Below are positions 7,817 through 17,108 of a DNA stretch of 56,187 nucleotides, one piece after another. Numbering within the stretch: the first letter of the stretch is position 1; every line of letters starts with the position of its first letter. The DNA is from Ruminococcus sp. (GTDB lineage Bacteria > Bacillota > Clostridia > Oscillospirales > Acutalibacteraceae): positions 1 through 56,187 of the forward strand of contig JAFRBD010000049.1 in the NCBI GenBank assembly GCA_017405065.1. The letters are read 5' to 3'. Both the position numbers and the translations under genes were made by a program. The notes below the pieces were generated by a model. The model saw nothing but the letters and a program-made list of their open reading frames with translations. It did not search any database and was not told where the DNA came from.

Positions 7817-8596
7817 TTATATTTCATAAACCTTTCCGAATTCCATCGCTTGGGTCGGGACGCCTTCTTTCGATGTGCGATACGCAAAAAGATCGGTATC
7901 GATCCGCGAGGACATCGGCGGGAAAGAATCGTCATAATGGTCAAGAAAGATGCTCTTAGGTTGTAACTTGTTAATGATCGGCTGCACGGAACGGGCGGGA
8001 TCCCCCGTCCCCTGAAACGGCAGGATCAGCACATCCGCCGCCGTCGGATAGAGCGTATCGATATCCAGCCCCATGCTGCCCATCAGCTGGATCCTCTTCC
8101 CTTCGGCTTCGATCTCATAAAACAGCGTCTCTCCGTTCTCTTCAAAACGGCGGTTCAGCTTTATCAGCTCATAAAGGCGCTTCGGATGCAGGAGCGTTTC
8201 CTTTTTGAACACGGTCTTCATCACAACGCCCGCGTCAAAGCGGCAGTGCCGTCCCTGATAGACGCGGATGTTGAAACCGCCGAGCCTAAAGCTGACGCCG
8301 GGAGCGATCAGCTTCAGCTTCTCTTTCGGAAAGTCGTGTTCGATCAGCGTCATGCAGGGCGTTTTGGTTGCGTACACCTTCACGTCAGCGTCCTTGTACA
8401 GCCGCGGGATATCCAGAATGTGGTCAAAGTGCCCGTGCGTCGCCAGCACCGCGTCCGCCGTGCGGAATCCGATCGCGCGCAGCCTGCGGCGGCAAAGAGA
8501 TTCGTTCAGCGGGATCCCTAAAAAAGGATCGAATGCCAATCGATAGCCGTCCGATTCAAGCATGACCGCAGCCGTGCCGTACCATCTCAGCTTCAT
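7817..8596 (-). CDS. Metallo-beta-lactamase-fold hydrolase (UlaG-like)
   Basis: A 259-residue protein with the MBL zinc-binding signature ATHGHFDHILDIPRL (HxHxDH) near residue 55. An early GTAAVMLESDGYRLAFDPFL strand pair and later GSMGLDIDTLYPTAADVLIL and LDHYDDSFPP motifs supply the remaining metal ligands. The family hydrolyses esters, lactones or phosphodiesters; the substrate cannot be read. Its start codon overlaps the stop of the acyl-CoA ligase gene (ATGA at 8596-8593), so the two are translationally coupled and probably act in one pathway. Confidence 0.88.
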   Translation of the reverse strand: MKLRWYGTAAVMLESDGYRLAFDPFLGIPLNESLCRRRLRAIGFRTADAVLATHGHFDHILDIPRLYKDADVKVYATKTPCMTLIEHDFPKEKLKLIAPGVSFRLGGFNIRVYQGRHCRFDAGVVMKTVFKKETLLHPKRLYELIKLNRRFEENGETLFYEIEAEGKRIQLMGSMGLDIDTLYPTAADVLILPFQGTGDPARSVQPIINKLQPKSIFLDHYDDSFPPMSSRIDTDLFAYRTSKEGVPTQAMEFGKVYEI

Positions 8597-10275
8597 GCGT
8601 TCTCCTCCCCGGCGTTCGCCTCATCCTCCAGCTTGCGGTAGGCGACCTTGCCGACCAGCGTCTTGGGCAGCTCGTCGCGGAAGATGATCTCCTTCGGCAG
8701 CGCGTAAGCAGCTACGTTGAGCTTCAAGACGTCCAAGATCTTCTCTTTGATTCTATCGGTCGGCTCCACGCCGTCGTGCAGTACGACGTAGGCGCGCACC
8801 CTCTGCATCCGCCGGGGATCCTTCACGCCGATCACACAGCTGTACGCCACCTCGTCTACGCTGTCGATCAGGTTCTCAATGGGGCCGGGATAGACGTTGT
8901 ATCCGTTGGTGATGATCATGCGCTTGATACGCTGTTTGAAATAGACATATCCGTCCTCGTCCATCGAGCCGAGGTCTCCGGTGTAGAGCCAGATATTGCC
9001 GTCGGCTAATTTTCGGAGCGTATTCGCTGTCTCTTCGGGATTTTTCAGATAACGCGTCATCACCGAGGGACCGCGCAGGATGATCTCTCCCTCCTCGCCG
9101 AAGGGCAGGACGTCGTCGGTACCGGGTCTGACGATCTGGTAATAGGTGTCGGGATACGGAAGACCGATACTGTTCTCACGATACTCGTTCTTCGGCGTCA
9201 GACAGCTGGCGGTCACACATTCCGTCAGACCGTAGCCCTCGCGCACCTGTATATCCGCGTGATGCTCTTTAAGAAACCTGTCGATCTTCTTTTTCAGCTC
9301 CACGGACAGCGAATCGCCGCCGCAGAACATCCCGAGCAGATAGGACAGATCCTTCCCCTCAAGCTCCGGCAAATGCAGGAGCGCTTCGAAAATGGTCGGA
9401 ACGCCCGCGATAAAGTTGGGGCGCTTCTGAACCAGCGCCTTGGCGTAGGTGTGTTTGTTGAATGTCGGCATCAGCATACAGCACGCGCCGTAGATCAGCC
9501 CGACGTGGATATTGATGCCCAGACCGAAGCCGTGGAACATCGGCATACAGCTGAGTACCCGCAGGCCGCGGGTGATCTTGATATCCATTGCAGTTTTCGA
9601 CTGAATGGCGCAGGCGTTGAAGTTCAGATCGGTCAGGCAGATGCCCTTGGGCTGACCCGAGGTGCCGCCGCTGTAGAGTATCGCCGCCGTACGATCCTGT
9701 TCATAGCCGACGACGGGAGCGCTGTCGACCTTGGCGGCGCCCCTGAGAAATCTCCGATACAAAAGACTGTTTTCGGTATTGGGATATTTCAGATAGCTTT
9801 TTCCCTTTTTGAGCAGATAGACAGCCCCCAAAGCCGGAGGCAGCTCGTCCTGCATGCGGCAAATGATCGCCGTCACCGCGTGATCGGCGCCCTTGATCGC
9901 TTTCGATACGTTTTCGAAGAACAGATCCACCGTCACAATGGCTTTGCTCTCACTGATGTTCAGATAATAGGTGATCTCCTTCTCAGCAGACTGGGGATGC
10001 ACCATATTACAAATTGCTCCGATACGGTTCAGCGCGTAGAAGCACTCCGGCGTCTGCGGGATATTCGGCAGACAAAGGGTAACGGCGTCGCCCTTTCCGA
10101 CCCCTATGGCGGTAAACGCCTTGGCGCAGCGCTCGATACGCTTCATCAATGCTGAATATCGGATGTTCTTGCCGTAAAACTCTAACGCAGGGTCATCCGG
10201 AAATGTTTTCGCCGTCTGCTCGACCATCTGATACATGGTAAGTTCGGGATAATCGAGCATATACTTTTCACCCAT
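8593..10275 (-). CDS. AMP-binding acyl-CoA ligase (long-chain type)
   Basis: A 560-residue adenylate-forming enzyme that would activate a carboxylic acid with ATP and load it on CoA. Visible motifs are the P-loop AAILYSGGTSGQPKGICLTD, the A5 motif REGYGLTE, the A7 motif YTGDLGSMDEDGYVYF, and the C-terminal lysine in GKVAYRKLEDE. I chose the ATG at 10275 (MGEKYMLDYPELTMYQMVEQ), with GAGG upstream; an in-frame start 10 codons earlier lacks a better site. It overlaps the MBL hydrolase gene by 4 nt. Substrate chain length cannot be determined from sequence alone. Confidence 0.9.
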   Translation of the reverse strand: MGEKYMLDYPELTMYQMVEQTAKTFPDDPALEFYGKNIRYSALMKRIERCAKAFTAIGVGKGDAVTLCLPNIPQTPECFYALNRIGAICNMVHPQSAEKEITYYLNISESKAIVTVDLFFENVSKAIKGADHAVTAIICRMQDELPPALGAVYLLKKGKSYLKYPNTENSLLYRRFLRGAAKVDSAPVVGYEQDRTAAILYSGGTSGQPKGICLTDLNFNACAIQSKTAMDIKITRGLRVLSCMPMFHGFGLGINIHVGLIYGACCMLMPTFNKHTYAKALVQKRPNFIAGVPTIFEALLHLPELEGKDLSYLLGMFCGGDSLSVELKKKIDRFLKEHHADIQVREGYGLTECVTASCLTPKNEYRENSIGLPYPDTYYQIVRPGTDDVLPFGEEGEIILRGPSVMTRYLKNPEETANTLRKLADGNIWLYTGDLGSMDEDGYVYFKQRIKRMIITNGYNVYPGPIENLIDSVDEVAYSCVIGVKDPRRMQRVRAYVVLHDGVEPTDRIKEKILDVLKLNVAAYALPKEIIFRDELPKTLVGKVAYRKLEDEANAGEENA

Positions 10276-10829
10276 AATATTCGCCTCGTCTGTATAACTA
10301 TGCACATACAGTCATATTTTAATAGAAAACAAAGCTCTTGTCAATTTATTTATGCGATACGCAAACAGTTACTTGTAATTTAAATATTCTTCATGTATTT
10401 TTTTCAAAAGGATCGTTTCCGTCTTTTCCGTCGAATCGATCATATTCCATATGGATCATATCCGCATCTGCTCCATCGACGAGATATCCGTCGGCGCGAC
10501 CCGTTACCTCGAACTGTACAAGATCGGTCGATCGTTAAGAAAGCGCTTCCGTTTATGAAATCTCCGGTGCGGCAGCTTCAGTCGCCGACGTTTTTTCCCC
10601 TTCTCCGGATCCTTTCAAATGAGCGTGAGCAGCCCTGAATGTTCTTTCACTTGACCACCGCAAACAGTAATCATAAAACCAACTGAAAAAATATAAATCA
10701 TCATCGTTTGATCAGGTTCGAAAACGGCTTGGTTAAGCGATTTTTTTGAAAAAAGGAACGATCCGTCCCCTATTATAGACGCAGGATCCGATATGGATGA
10801 AAAATTGTAATTTTTTTGTAACAAATTGC
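10276..10829. other. Intergenic region upstream of the amylase
   Basis: About 550 nt between divergent genes. It holds a weak cre-like palindrome (AGAAAGCGCTTCCG, 10538-10551; 11 of 14 matches to TGAAAGCGCTTTCA by eye), which would fit catabolite control of an amylase. It lies nearly 300 nt upstream of the promoter, so a role is doubtful. A 35-codon plus-strand frame (10451-10558) has no ribosome-binding site. Nothing else was recognised. Confidence 0.35.
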
Positions 10830-10859
10830 TTGACATGTTGATAATTTATAGTGTATATT
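10830..10859 (+). promoter_or_regulatory. Promoter of the amylase gene
   Basis: A consensus -35 TTGACA (10830-10835), an 18-nt spacer and a -10 TATATT (10854-10859). Transcription would start near 10866, leaving a 5' leader of about 125 nt before the amylase ATG. Confidence 0.75.
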
Positions 10860-10989
10860 TAATGTGTTATGGAGCGTTTTGCGGAGATAATTTATAAGGA
10901 TTGAACAATCTCCGTAGAACGTGATGCTCCATGTGTGTCAGAAAAGAAATAATGCAAGAACCCCAAATCAAAAAGGAGTGATTCTCGAC

Positions 10990-13900
10990 ATGAACTTGTT
11001 CAGGAAAGCCACCGGTCTTCTCCTTGTGCTGTGCATGATCCTTTCGGTTCTCGCGGTGGGTATCGTACCCGGCGCGGCGACCGTTGAGACCTATGCGCAG
11101 GAGACGGTGCAGGGCAGTAATATCCTGCACTGCTTTGACTGGTCGTACAACAATATCAAAGCCGCTTTGCCCGATATCGCGGCGGCAGGCTACACCGCTG
11201 TACAGACCTCACCGGTACAGCCCCCGAAGGACTATAATCCCTCGTGGACCAATTCGAACGACTGGTGGAAGTTCTATCAGCCGCTTGATCTTGCTATCTC
11301 GGACGGCAACACATGGCTCGGCACCAAGGAGCAGTTGACCTCTCTGTGTACCGAGGCAGAGACCTACGGTATCAAGGTCATCGTCGACGTCGTCGCGAAC
11401 CATCTGGCGAACGACGGTACCTCATCGGGTCTGTACTCTCATTTGAACTCCGGCGTAGCTTCGGATATGAAGAATTCCGATTATTTCCTTGATACCTCTG
11501 AATGGATCAACGACGACAGCCGTTACAACATCACGCAGCATCATCAGGGCATGCCTGAACTGAAAACACAGAACACCTATGTCCAGACAAAGGTGCTGAA
11601 TCTGCTGAAGGATTGTATCAACTGCGGCGTAGACGGCTTCCGTTTTGACGCGGCGAAGCACATCGAGCTTCCGGGTGAAAGCGACTCCCAGCACGGTACG
11701 TTCGGCGGCAATTTCTGGCCGACCGTCATCAACGGCTCTACGGAATACGCGGAGTCGAAAGGCAAGCCCGTACCCTTCTACTACGGCGAGATCCTCGGCG
11801 GCGCCGGAACGGATATCTCCAACTACACGCAGTATATGGCGATCACCGATAACGAGACCGGCAACAGCGCGCGAAGCAGCGCCGACTGGCAAAGCGCGTC
11901 CGGCTTAGCCAACGCTTCCTATCAGAAGGGAGCCGGTGCGTCAAAGAGCGTTTTGTGGGCTGAGTCGCATGATACCTATGAGCATAACGAATCAACCGGC
12001 GTTTCCTCCGAAGTGCTGAACAGAACGTGGGCGATCGTCGGCGCGAGAGCCGAATCCACCGGTCTGTTCTTTGCGCGTCCTGCTTCAACCTTGGGCTCTG
12101 CGAGCACGGATACCAACTGGAAATCGACAGCGGTCACCGAGGTCAATAAGTTCAAGAATCACTTTGTCGGCACCTCCGAGTATCTGTCCTCCTCCGGCAG
12201 TACCGCTTATATCGTTCGCGGCTCCAAGGGCGTCGTGATCTCGAAGCTGGACGGCGGCGGCTCTGTAGAACTGTCCGTACAGATGAACAGCGGTACTTAT
12301 ACCGATCAGGTTTCCGGCAACACCTTTACCGTATCGAACGGCACGATCTCCGGTACGGTCGGCAGCACCGGCGTCGCGGTCGTCTATGATCCTACAGACG
12401 ACGCGCTGAATTATATCACTGCTGATACGCTGTATTTCAAGCCCTCTTCCGGCGAGTGGAGCCAGGGCAACGAACGTTACGCGATGTACGTCTTTAACAC
12501 CGCGACCGATACCAACGCCTGGGTCAGCATGAGTTCTGCCGGAGATGGCTATTATTCCGCAGCGGTTCCCTCCGGCAACTGGACGAACGTAATCTTCTGC
12601 CGCATGAACGGCTCCAACGACACAAACAACTGGGACAATAAATGGAATCAGACCGACAATCTCTTCCCGGCTGACGGTACAGACTGTTATCTGTTAGCCT
12701 CCGGAACATGGACCGTGTACGGAGCGCCGTGCGCGCATACCTACGGACAGCCCGCATGGTCATGGGCGAATGATTACTCCTCCGCCACGGCGACGTTCAC
12801 CTGCTCACAGTGCGGCGACGTGCAGACCGAGACCGACAGCAGTCCGTCGCTCAACGCCGAAGAAACCGCTTATACCGCTACCGTGACCTTTAACGGTACC
12901 GTTTATACCAACAAGCTGAATATCGGCGGCTCCGGCGACGATGACAGCACCTATACCATTTACGCGATCGATAACGCCAACTGGAACACCGATCCCATGA
13001 AGATCTATTGGTGGGGCAGCAACGGCGAAAATCCGGAGTGGGCTTCGCCCGTAGCGATGACCTCCTTCTCGGGGACGAAGGTCTACACCTTTGACATCCC
13101 GACAGATGTGGTCGGTATCATCTTCAGAGACAGCACCGGCGCGAAACAGACTGATAATATCGAGTCCGGCTTTGCGGACGGCGCGGTCTGGTCGATCACC
13201 GGGTATACCAATAATTATTCCGTCTCGAAAATGCCCGATTACTACCTTGTCGGCAGTATGAACAGCTGGACGGAGAATGATGATTACAAATTCGCGATTT
13301 CCGCTAATAGTGACGGTAAGGTCGAGTATAAGCTGTCCGGCGTTGATCTCCCCGCCAATGCCGAGATCAAGGTCAAGGGCAACGATAACAGCTGGTATCC
13401 CGGCGGCGATAATAAAACTGTCGATACAGCCGATACCTACGACGTTTACTTCCGTCCGAACGGCGACGGCAACAGCGATTGGTTCAACGGGAACGAAAAC
13501 ACGAGATACTTCTATCTCGCTGAAGCGCCCGAGCCTCCCGCGCCGTGTAATATCACCTGGGTCGACGGCGACGGCAACGAGCTCTATACAGAGACCGTGA
13601 CCGCCGGTACGATCCCGGAATATGACGGCGAGACCCCGACCAAGGCGTCAACCGCCCAGTATTCCTATACCTTCAGCGGCTGGTCTGACGGCACGAACAC
13701 CTACGGAGTCAGCGATCCGCTTCCCGCCGTTACAGCGGATACGACCTTTACCGCGCAGTTCACAGAGGTTACAAGAACCTATACCGTCACATGGAAGAAC
13801 TATGACGGCACGACGCTCGAGACTGACAATAACGTTGCCTACGGCACTCATCCGTCTTACGACAGCTCCACTCCGATCAAGCCTGACGACGCCAACGGCA

Positions 13901-16731
13901 GCTACAGGTTCCTCGGCTGGACTCCTCTGATCACGAACGACACGGTGATCACAGGCGATACGACCTTCACCGCCAAATTCGGTTCCGGCGATACCTACAC
14001 CATCACCTGGCTCGACGGCGACGGCAATACGCTCGCTGAAGATACCGTCGCTCCCGGTGAAAGACCCGTATATTCCGGTGCGACGCCCACGAAACAGGCT
14101 GACGCTCAATACACCTATACCTATAACGGCACATGGTCTCCCGAGCTTGTATTCGCTTATGATGACGCGACCTATACGGCTCAGTTTGATTCAACCGTCA
14201 ACGAGTATACCATCACATGGGTCGACGGCAACGGCGACACGCTTGATACCGATACCGTCGCCTACGGCGAGACGCCGGAATATTCCGGCGCGACCCCGAC
14301 CAAGGCTTCTACCCTGACGAAGTCTTATACGTTCAGCGGATGGTCACCCGCTGTCGTTTCGGTGACCGGCAACGCGACCTACACCGCGCAGTTTACCGAA
14401 TCCGACGTCGATACCCTTGATATCTCCGCCATCAACTTTATCGGCTGGGATAACGTCTATGTTTACTACTGGCTGGGCGGCAGCAACAACACATGGCCTG
14501 GCACGGAGATGACGGCGGACGCGAACGGACTCGTCTACACCGCCTCTATCCCCGTATCCGCCGAGGGTATCATCTTTACCGATGGCGCTCAATCTAATAC
14601 GAAGCAGACCAATGATATCACCACCGGCATCGAGGACGGCGCGCGCTGGGCGATTTGGAATGATGACAACAGTGTCGCCTGCAATTCCGTGCCTACCTAC
14701 TATCTGGTTGGCACCATGACCGAAACGGCTTGGTCGACTGACGACGCGCCGACCTTCGCTCCGATCAGGAACGACAACGGACTGGAAGAGTATAAGGTTA
14801 CTGCGACGCTGAGCGCAAACGACGCGTTTAAGGCATACGGCAGTAATGATACATGGTATCCGAGCGGCGAAAACACAAATTACGTTGTCACTTCCGCAGG
14901 TACCTACAATATCTACTTCCGCCCGAACGGCGACGGTCATCCCGATTGGCATGAAAGCGTGCTTTACGCGGCGAATGTCACGACTTATACCATCACATGG
15001 AATATTGACGGTGTAACCACAACAGAAGATTACGAATACGGTGCAACTCCGACTCACGCCGACCCGACAAAGGAAGCTGACGCACAATACACCTACACCT
15101 TTACCGGATGGTCGCCCGCGATCACATCCGTCACCGGCAACGCGACCTACACCGCGCTGTTCGACTCCACCGTCAACGAGTACACCATCACATGGCTGAA
15201 CGACGACGATTCCGTCATCGATACCACTACTGTCGCTTACGGCACCGTCCCGACCCATGCCGATCCGACAAAGGCGGCGACCGCGCAGTATACCTATACG
15301 TTCAACGGATGGGATACCGAACCGGCAGCTGTTACCGGCGCGGCAACGTATAAAGCGACCTATACCTCCACCGTCAACGAGTACACGATCACGTGGCTGA
15401 ACGACGACGATTCTGTCATCGACACCACTACTGTCGCTTACGGCACCGTCCCGACTCACGCCGATCCGACAAAGGCGGCGACCGCGCAGTATACCTATAC
15501 GTTCAACGGATGGGATACCGAACCGGTAGCTGTTACCGGCGCGGCGACGTATAAAGCGACTTACACCTCCACCGTCAACGAGTACACCATCACATGGCTG
15601 GACGGCAACAACGACACGCTGAAGACCGAACAGGTCGCCTACGGCGAGACGCCCGCTTACACCGGTGCTACCCCGACCAAGACCGCGACCGCAGAATACA
15701 CCTACACCTTCAATAACACTTGGTCGCCCGCAATTGTACCGGTCACCGGCATCGCGACCTACACAGCCCAGTTTGATGAGACACGCGCGACCTACTTCCC
15801 GCGCCACTCCCTGACCCTCCACGGCGATATCGGCGTGAATTTCTACCTCAACCTCACCGATGCTGAACTTACATCCGGCGTTACGGTCGACTTCAAGCTC
15901 AACAATGAAGCCTTATCGACCTATACGGTCAACGCGGGCAGCGACCGAAAAGAAATCGACGGTATGACGCTCTACAAATCGACCTGCTGGGTCTGCGCTC
16001 CTGAGATGACCGATACCATTACCGCAGAGGTCAAGGTCAACGGTGTAACGGTCGCGACGGAAGATTACACCGTCAAGACCTATGCGGATCGGCTCCTTGC
16101 CGATGACGCTCAGCCCGAAAAGCTGAAGACACTTGTGACCGCCATGCTCAACTACGGCGGCGCGACACAGGTGCAGTTCGCGAGCGAGCATCCGAACAAC
16201 GATACCTCGTCACAGACGGATAACATGGCGAATGCAGGACTGGACGCTCCCGCGGCGTTGACGACCGCTGAGATCAACGCTATTGAAATGCCCGCTCCCG
16301 ATAAGGACGCGATCAACGCACAGCTTTCCGGTTCCGGACTGAGCTACTACGGCTACACCATGCTGCTGCACTCTAAGACGATCCTGCGCTTCTACTTCTT
16401 GAAGGAAAATCCTGATGATAACGTCAGCAAATGGAACGTGACACTCAACGGGAACACACTCCAACAGGCTGAAGGCTTTGAAGGCGCAGATTACTTCGCG
16501 TATGTCGAAGCAGCGGGAATCCCCGCTTATGAGCTGGATACTGCATACGACTTATGCTATAACGAAACATCTCTCGGTGAGTACTCTGCACTGACTTATG
16601 TGAAGGACGTGCTGACAGATAACGACGCCGACGAAACCTTAGTCAATACTGTTACCGCGATGTATCGTTATCATAAAGCAGCGCTTGACTGGTACAACAG
16701 TCAAAATACCAATCAAGGAGGAGGTAACTGA
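10990..16731 (+). CDS. Giant secreted alpha-amylase (GH13) with starch-binding and repeat modules
   Basis: A 1913-residue exported enzyme that should hydrolyse alpha-1,4 links in starch. The signal peptide is about residues 1-33. The GH13 conserved regions are all present: DVVANH (about residue 131), GFRFDAAKH with nucleophile D220, YYGEILGG with acid/base E267, and WAESHDT with D328. Next come an aromatic-rich module, a CBM26-like module (KIYWWGSNGENPEW) and a YYLVGSMNSW module; these last two types recur later as VYYWLGGSNNTWPG and YYLVGTMTETAW. About eight ITWLDGDGN-type repeats of about 65 residues end in AQF. A C-terminal module starts FPRHSLTLHGDIGVNFYLNL. No dockerin or LPXTG is present. 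AAGGAG lies 11 nt before the chosen ATG. Confidence 0.95.
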   Translation: MNLFRKATGLLLVLCMILSVLAVGIVPGAATVETYAQETVQGSNILHCFDWSYNNIKAALPDIAAAGYTAVQTSPVQPPKDYNPSWTNSNDWWKFYQPLDLAISDGNTWLGTKEQLTSLCTEAETYGIKVIVDVVANHLANDGTSSGLYSHLNSGVASDMKNSDYFLDTSEWINDDSRYNITQHHQGMPELKTQNTYVQTKVLNLLKDCINCGVDGFRFDAAKHIELPGESDSQHGTFGGNFWPTVINGSTEYAESKGKPVPFYYGEILGGAGTDISNYTQYMAITDNETGNSARSSADWQSASGLANASYQKGAGASKSVLWAESHDTYEHNESTGVSSEVLNRTWAIVGARAESTGLFFARPASTLGSASTDTNWKSTAVTEVNKFKNHFVGTSEYLSSSGSTAYIVRGSKGVVISKLDGGGSVELSVQMNSGTYTDQVSGNTFTVSNGTISGTVGSTGVAVVYDPTDDALNYITADTLYFKPSSGEWSQGNERYAMYVFNTATDTNAWVSMSSAGDGYYSAAVPSGNWTNVIFCRMNGSNDTNNWDNKWNQTDNLFPADGTDCYLLASGTWTVYGAPCAHTYGQPAWSWANDYSSATATFTCSQCGDVQTETDSSPSLNAEETAYTATVTFNGTVYTNKLNIGGSGDDDSTYTIYAIDNANWNTDPMKIYWWGSNGENPEWASPVAMTSFSGTKVYTFDIPTDVVGIIFRDSTGAKQTDNIESGFADGAVWSITGYTNNYSVSKMPDYYLVGSMNSWTENDDYKFAISANSDGKVEYKLSGVDLPANAEIKVKGNDNSWYPGGDNKTVDTADTYDVYFRPNGDGNSDWFNGNENTRYFYLAEAPEPPAPCNITWVDGDGNELYTETVTAGTIPEYDGETPTKASTAQYSYTFSGWSDGTNTYGVSDPLPAVTADTTFTAQFTEVTRTYTVTWKNYDGTTLETDNNVAYGTHPSYDSSTPIKPDDANGSYRFLGWTPLITNDTVITGDTTFTAKFGSGDTYTITWLDGDGNTLAEDTVAPGERPVYSGATPTKQADAQYTYTYNGTWSPELVFAYDDATYTAQFDSTVNEYTITWVDGNGDTLDTDTVAYGETPEYSGATPTKASTLTKSYTFSGWSPAVVSVTGNATYTAQFTESDVDTLDISAINFIGWDNVYVYYWLGGSNNTWPGTEMTADANGLVYTASIPVSAEGIIFTDGAQSNTKQTNDITTGIEDGARWAIWNDDNSVACNSVPTYYLVGTMTETAWSTDDAPTFAPIRNDNGLEEYKVTATLSANDAFKAYGSNDTWYPSGENTNYVVTSAGTYNIYFRPNGDGHPDWHESVLYAANVTTYTITWNIDGVTTTEDYEYGATPTHADPTKEADAQYTYTFTGWSPAITSVTGNATYTALFDSTVNEYTITWLNDDDSVIDTTTVAYGTVPTHADPTKAATAQYTYTFNGWDTEPAAVTGAATYKATYTSTVNEYTITWLNDDDSVIDTTTVAYGTVPTHADPTKAATAQYTYTFNGWDTEPVAVTGAATYKATYTSTVNEYTITWLDGNNDTLKTEQVAYGETPAYTGATPTKTATAEYTYTFNNTWSPAIVPVTGIATYTAQFDETRATYFPRHSLTLHGDIGVNFYLNLTDAELTSGVTVDFKLNNEALSTYTVNAGSDRKEIDGMTLYKSTCWVCAPEMTDTITAEVKVNGVTVATEDYTVKTYADRLLADDAQPEKLKTLVTAMLNYGGATQVQFASEHPNNDTSSQTDNMANAGLDAPAALTTAEINAIEMPAPDKDAINAQLSGSGLSYYGYTMLLHSKTILRFYFLKENPDDNVSKWNVTLNGNTLQQAEGFEGADYFAYVEAAGIPAYELDTAYDLCYNETSLGEYSALTYVKDVLTDNDADETLVNTVTAMYRYHKAALDWYNSQNTNQGGGN
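15181..15582 (+). repeat. Two near-identical 201-bp tandem repeats inside the amylase
   Basis: Two consecutive units (15181-15381 and 15382-15582) are almost identical at the DNA level, including synonymous positions, and encode the same 67-residue ITWLNDDDSVIDTTTVAYGT repeat. The other repeats in this protein are much more diverged, so this pair is a recent tandem duplication. Confidence 0.9.
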
Positions 16732-16732
16732 T

Positions 16733-16867
16733 ATGAAAGATTCTTATGAACGCACTATATTAAATATCACCGAGTTTCAGCAAGAGGACGTCATCGTGAC
16801 CTCCACGGTTGATCCGCTCGAGCCCGATAATGCACCGAAAGGCAAATTCATGGCTCCCATCCGCTGA
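16733..16867 (+). CDS. 44-residue ORF coupled to the amylase
   Basis: Starts one base after the amylase stop. A strong GGAGGAGG ribosome-binding site lies inside the 3' end of the amylase gene. The product, MKDSYERTILNITEFQQEDV followed by IVTSTVDPLEPDNAPKGKFM and APIR, is hydrophilic with no signal peptide or membrane segment. The signal and spacing argue for real translation in a fixed ratio to the amylase. I recognise no family; the ITEF and PLEPDNAP motifs are the most distinctive parts. A terminator follows 64 nt later. Confidence 0.6.
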   Translation: MKDSYERTILNITEFQQEDVIVTSTVDPLEPDNAPKGKFMAPIR

Positions 16868-16930
16868 TACGGAACCGCGAGGCAGTAATGAATCTACTGT
16901 TTCAGCAATCTGATCGAACAATCAACATAT

Positions 16931-16976
16931 AAAGGAACCGGTAACTGATGCGTGATCAGTTACCGGTTCCTTTTTT
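16931..16976 (+). terminator. Strong intrinsic terminator after the amylase operon
   Basis: A perfect 19-bp stem (AAAGGAACCGGTAACTGAT and its complement) with a 5-nt loop, ending in six T's. It marks the end of the chromosomal amylase unit. Confidence 0.95.
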
Positions 16977-17003
16977 GAATTGAGTCAAAAATTAATCATT
17001 GAT

Positions 17004-17048
17004 AAAACAAACCCGAACCCTTTCCCAACCGGGATAAGGTTCGGATTT
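17004..17048 (-). terminator. Terminator of the tRNA-Leu transcript
   Basis: On the minus strand, AAATCCGAACC pairs with GGTTCGGGTTT (one mismatch) and is followed by TTTT. It lies 10 nt past the CCA end of the tRNA-Leu fragment, so it is the original tRNA terminator left outside the ICE. Confidence 0.75.
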
Positions 17049-17057
17049 GTACTGTTT

Positions 17058-17108
17058 GGTGCGGGTAACAGGACTTGAACCTGCACGGAGTACTCCGCAA
17101 GAACCTAA
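17058..17108 (-). other. tRNA-Leu 3' half: attL of the integrative element
   Basis: The minus strand from 17108 reads TTAGG (anticodon-loop side), a short variable arm (GCGGAGTACTCCG), a T arm (CAGGTTCAAGTCCTG), the acceptor 3' strand TACCCGC and ACCA at 17061-17058. Similarity to tRNA-Leu stops abruptly at the anticodon loop; no anticodon 5' strand, D arm or 5' acceptor strand exists upstream. This is the expected scar where a tyrosine-recombinase element has crossed over in the anticodon loop. The 3' half and native terminator remain on the left, and the 5' half should lie at attR beyond the right edge. The split is seen in sequence; the recombination history is inference. Confidence 0.8.

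Noticed and set aside
10451..10558. 35-codon plus-strand ORF upstream of the amylase promoter
   Set aside because: No ribosome-binding site or recognisable motif; probably chance.
15181..15582. CRISPR array
   Set aside because: The repeats are 201 bp, contiguous, in frame and code for protein repeats; no spacers or cas genes in the window.
14344..15822. Long open frame antisense to the amylase
   Set aside because: It mirrors the repeats of the amylase and is a by-product of GC-rich third positions; no ribosome-binding site or recognisable domain.
17058..17108. Complete tRNA-Leu gene
   Set aside because: Only the variable arm, T arm and acceptor 3' strand are present; no D arm or anticodon stem 5' strand exists upstream.
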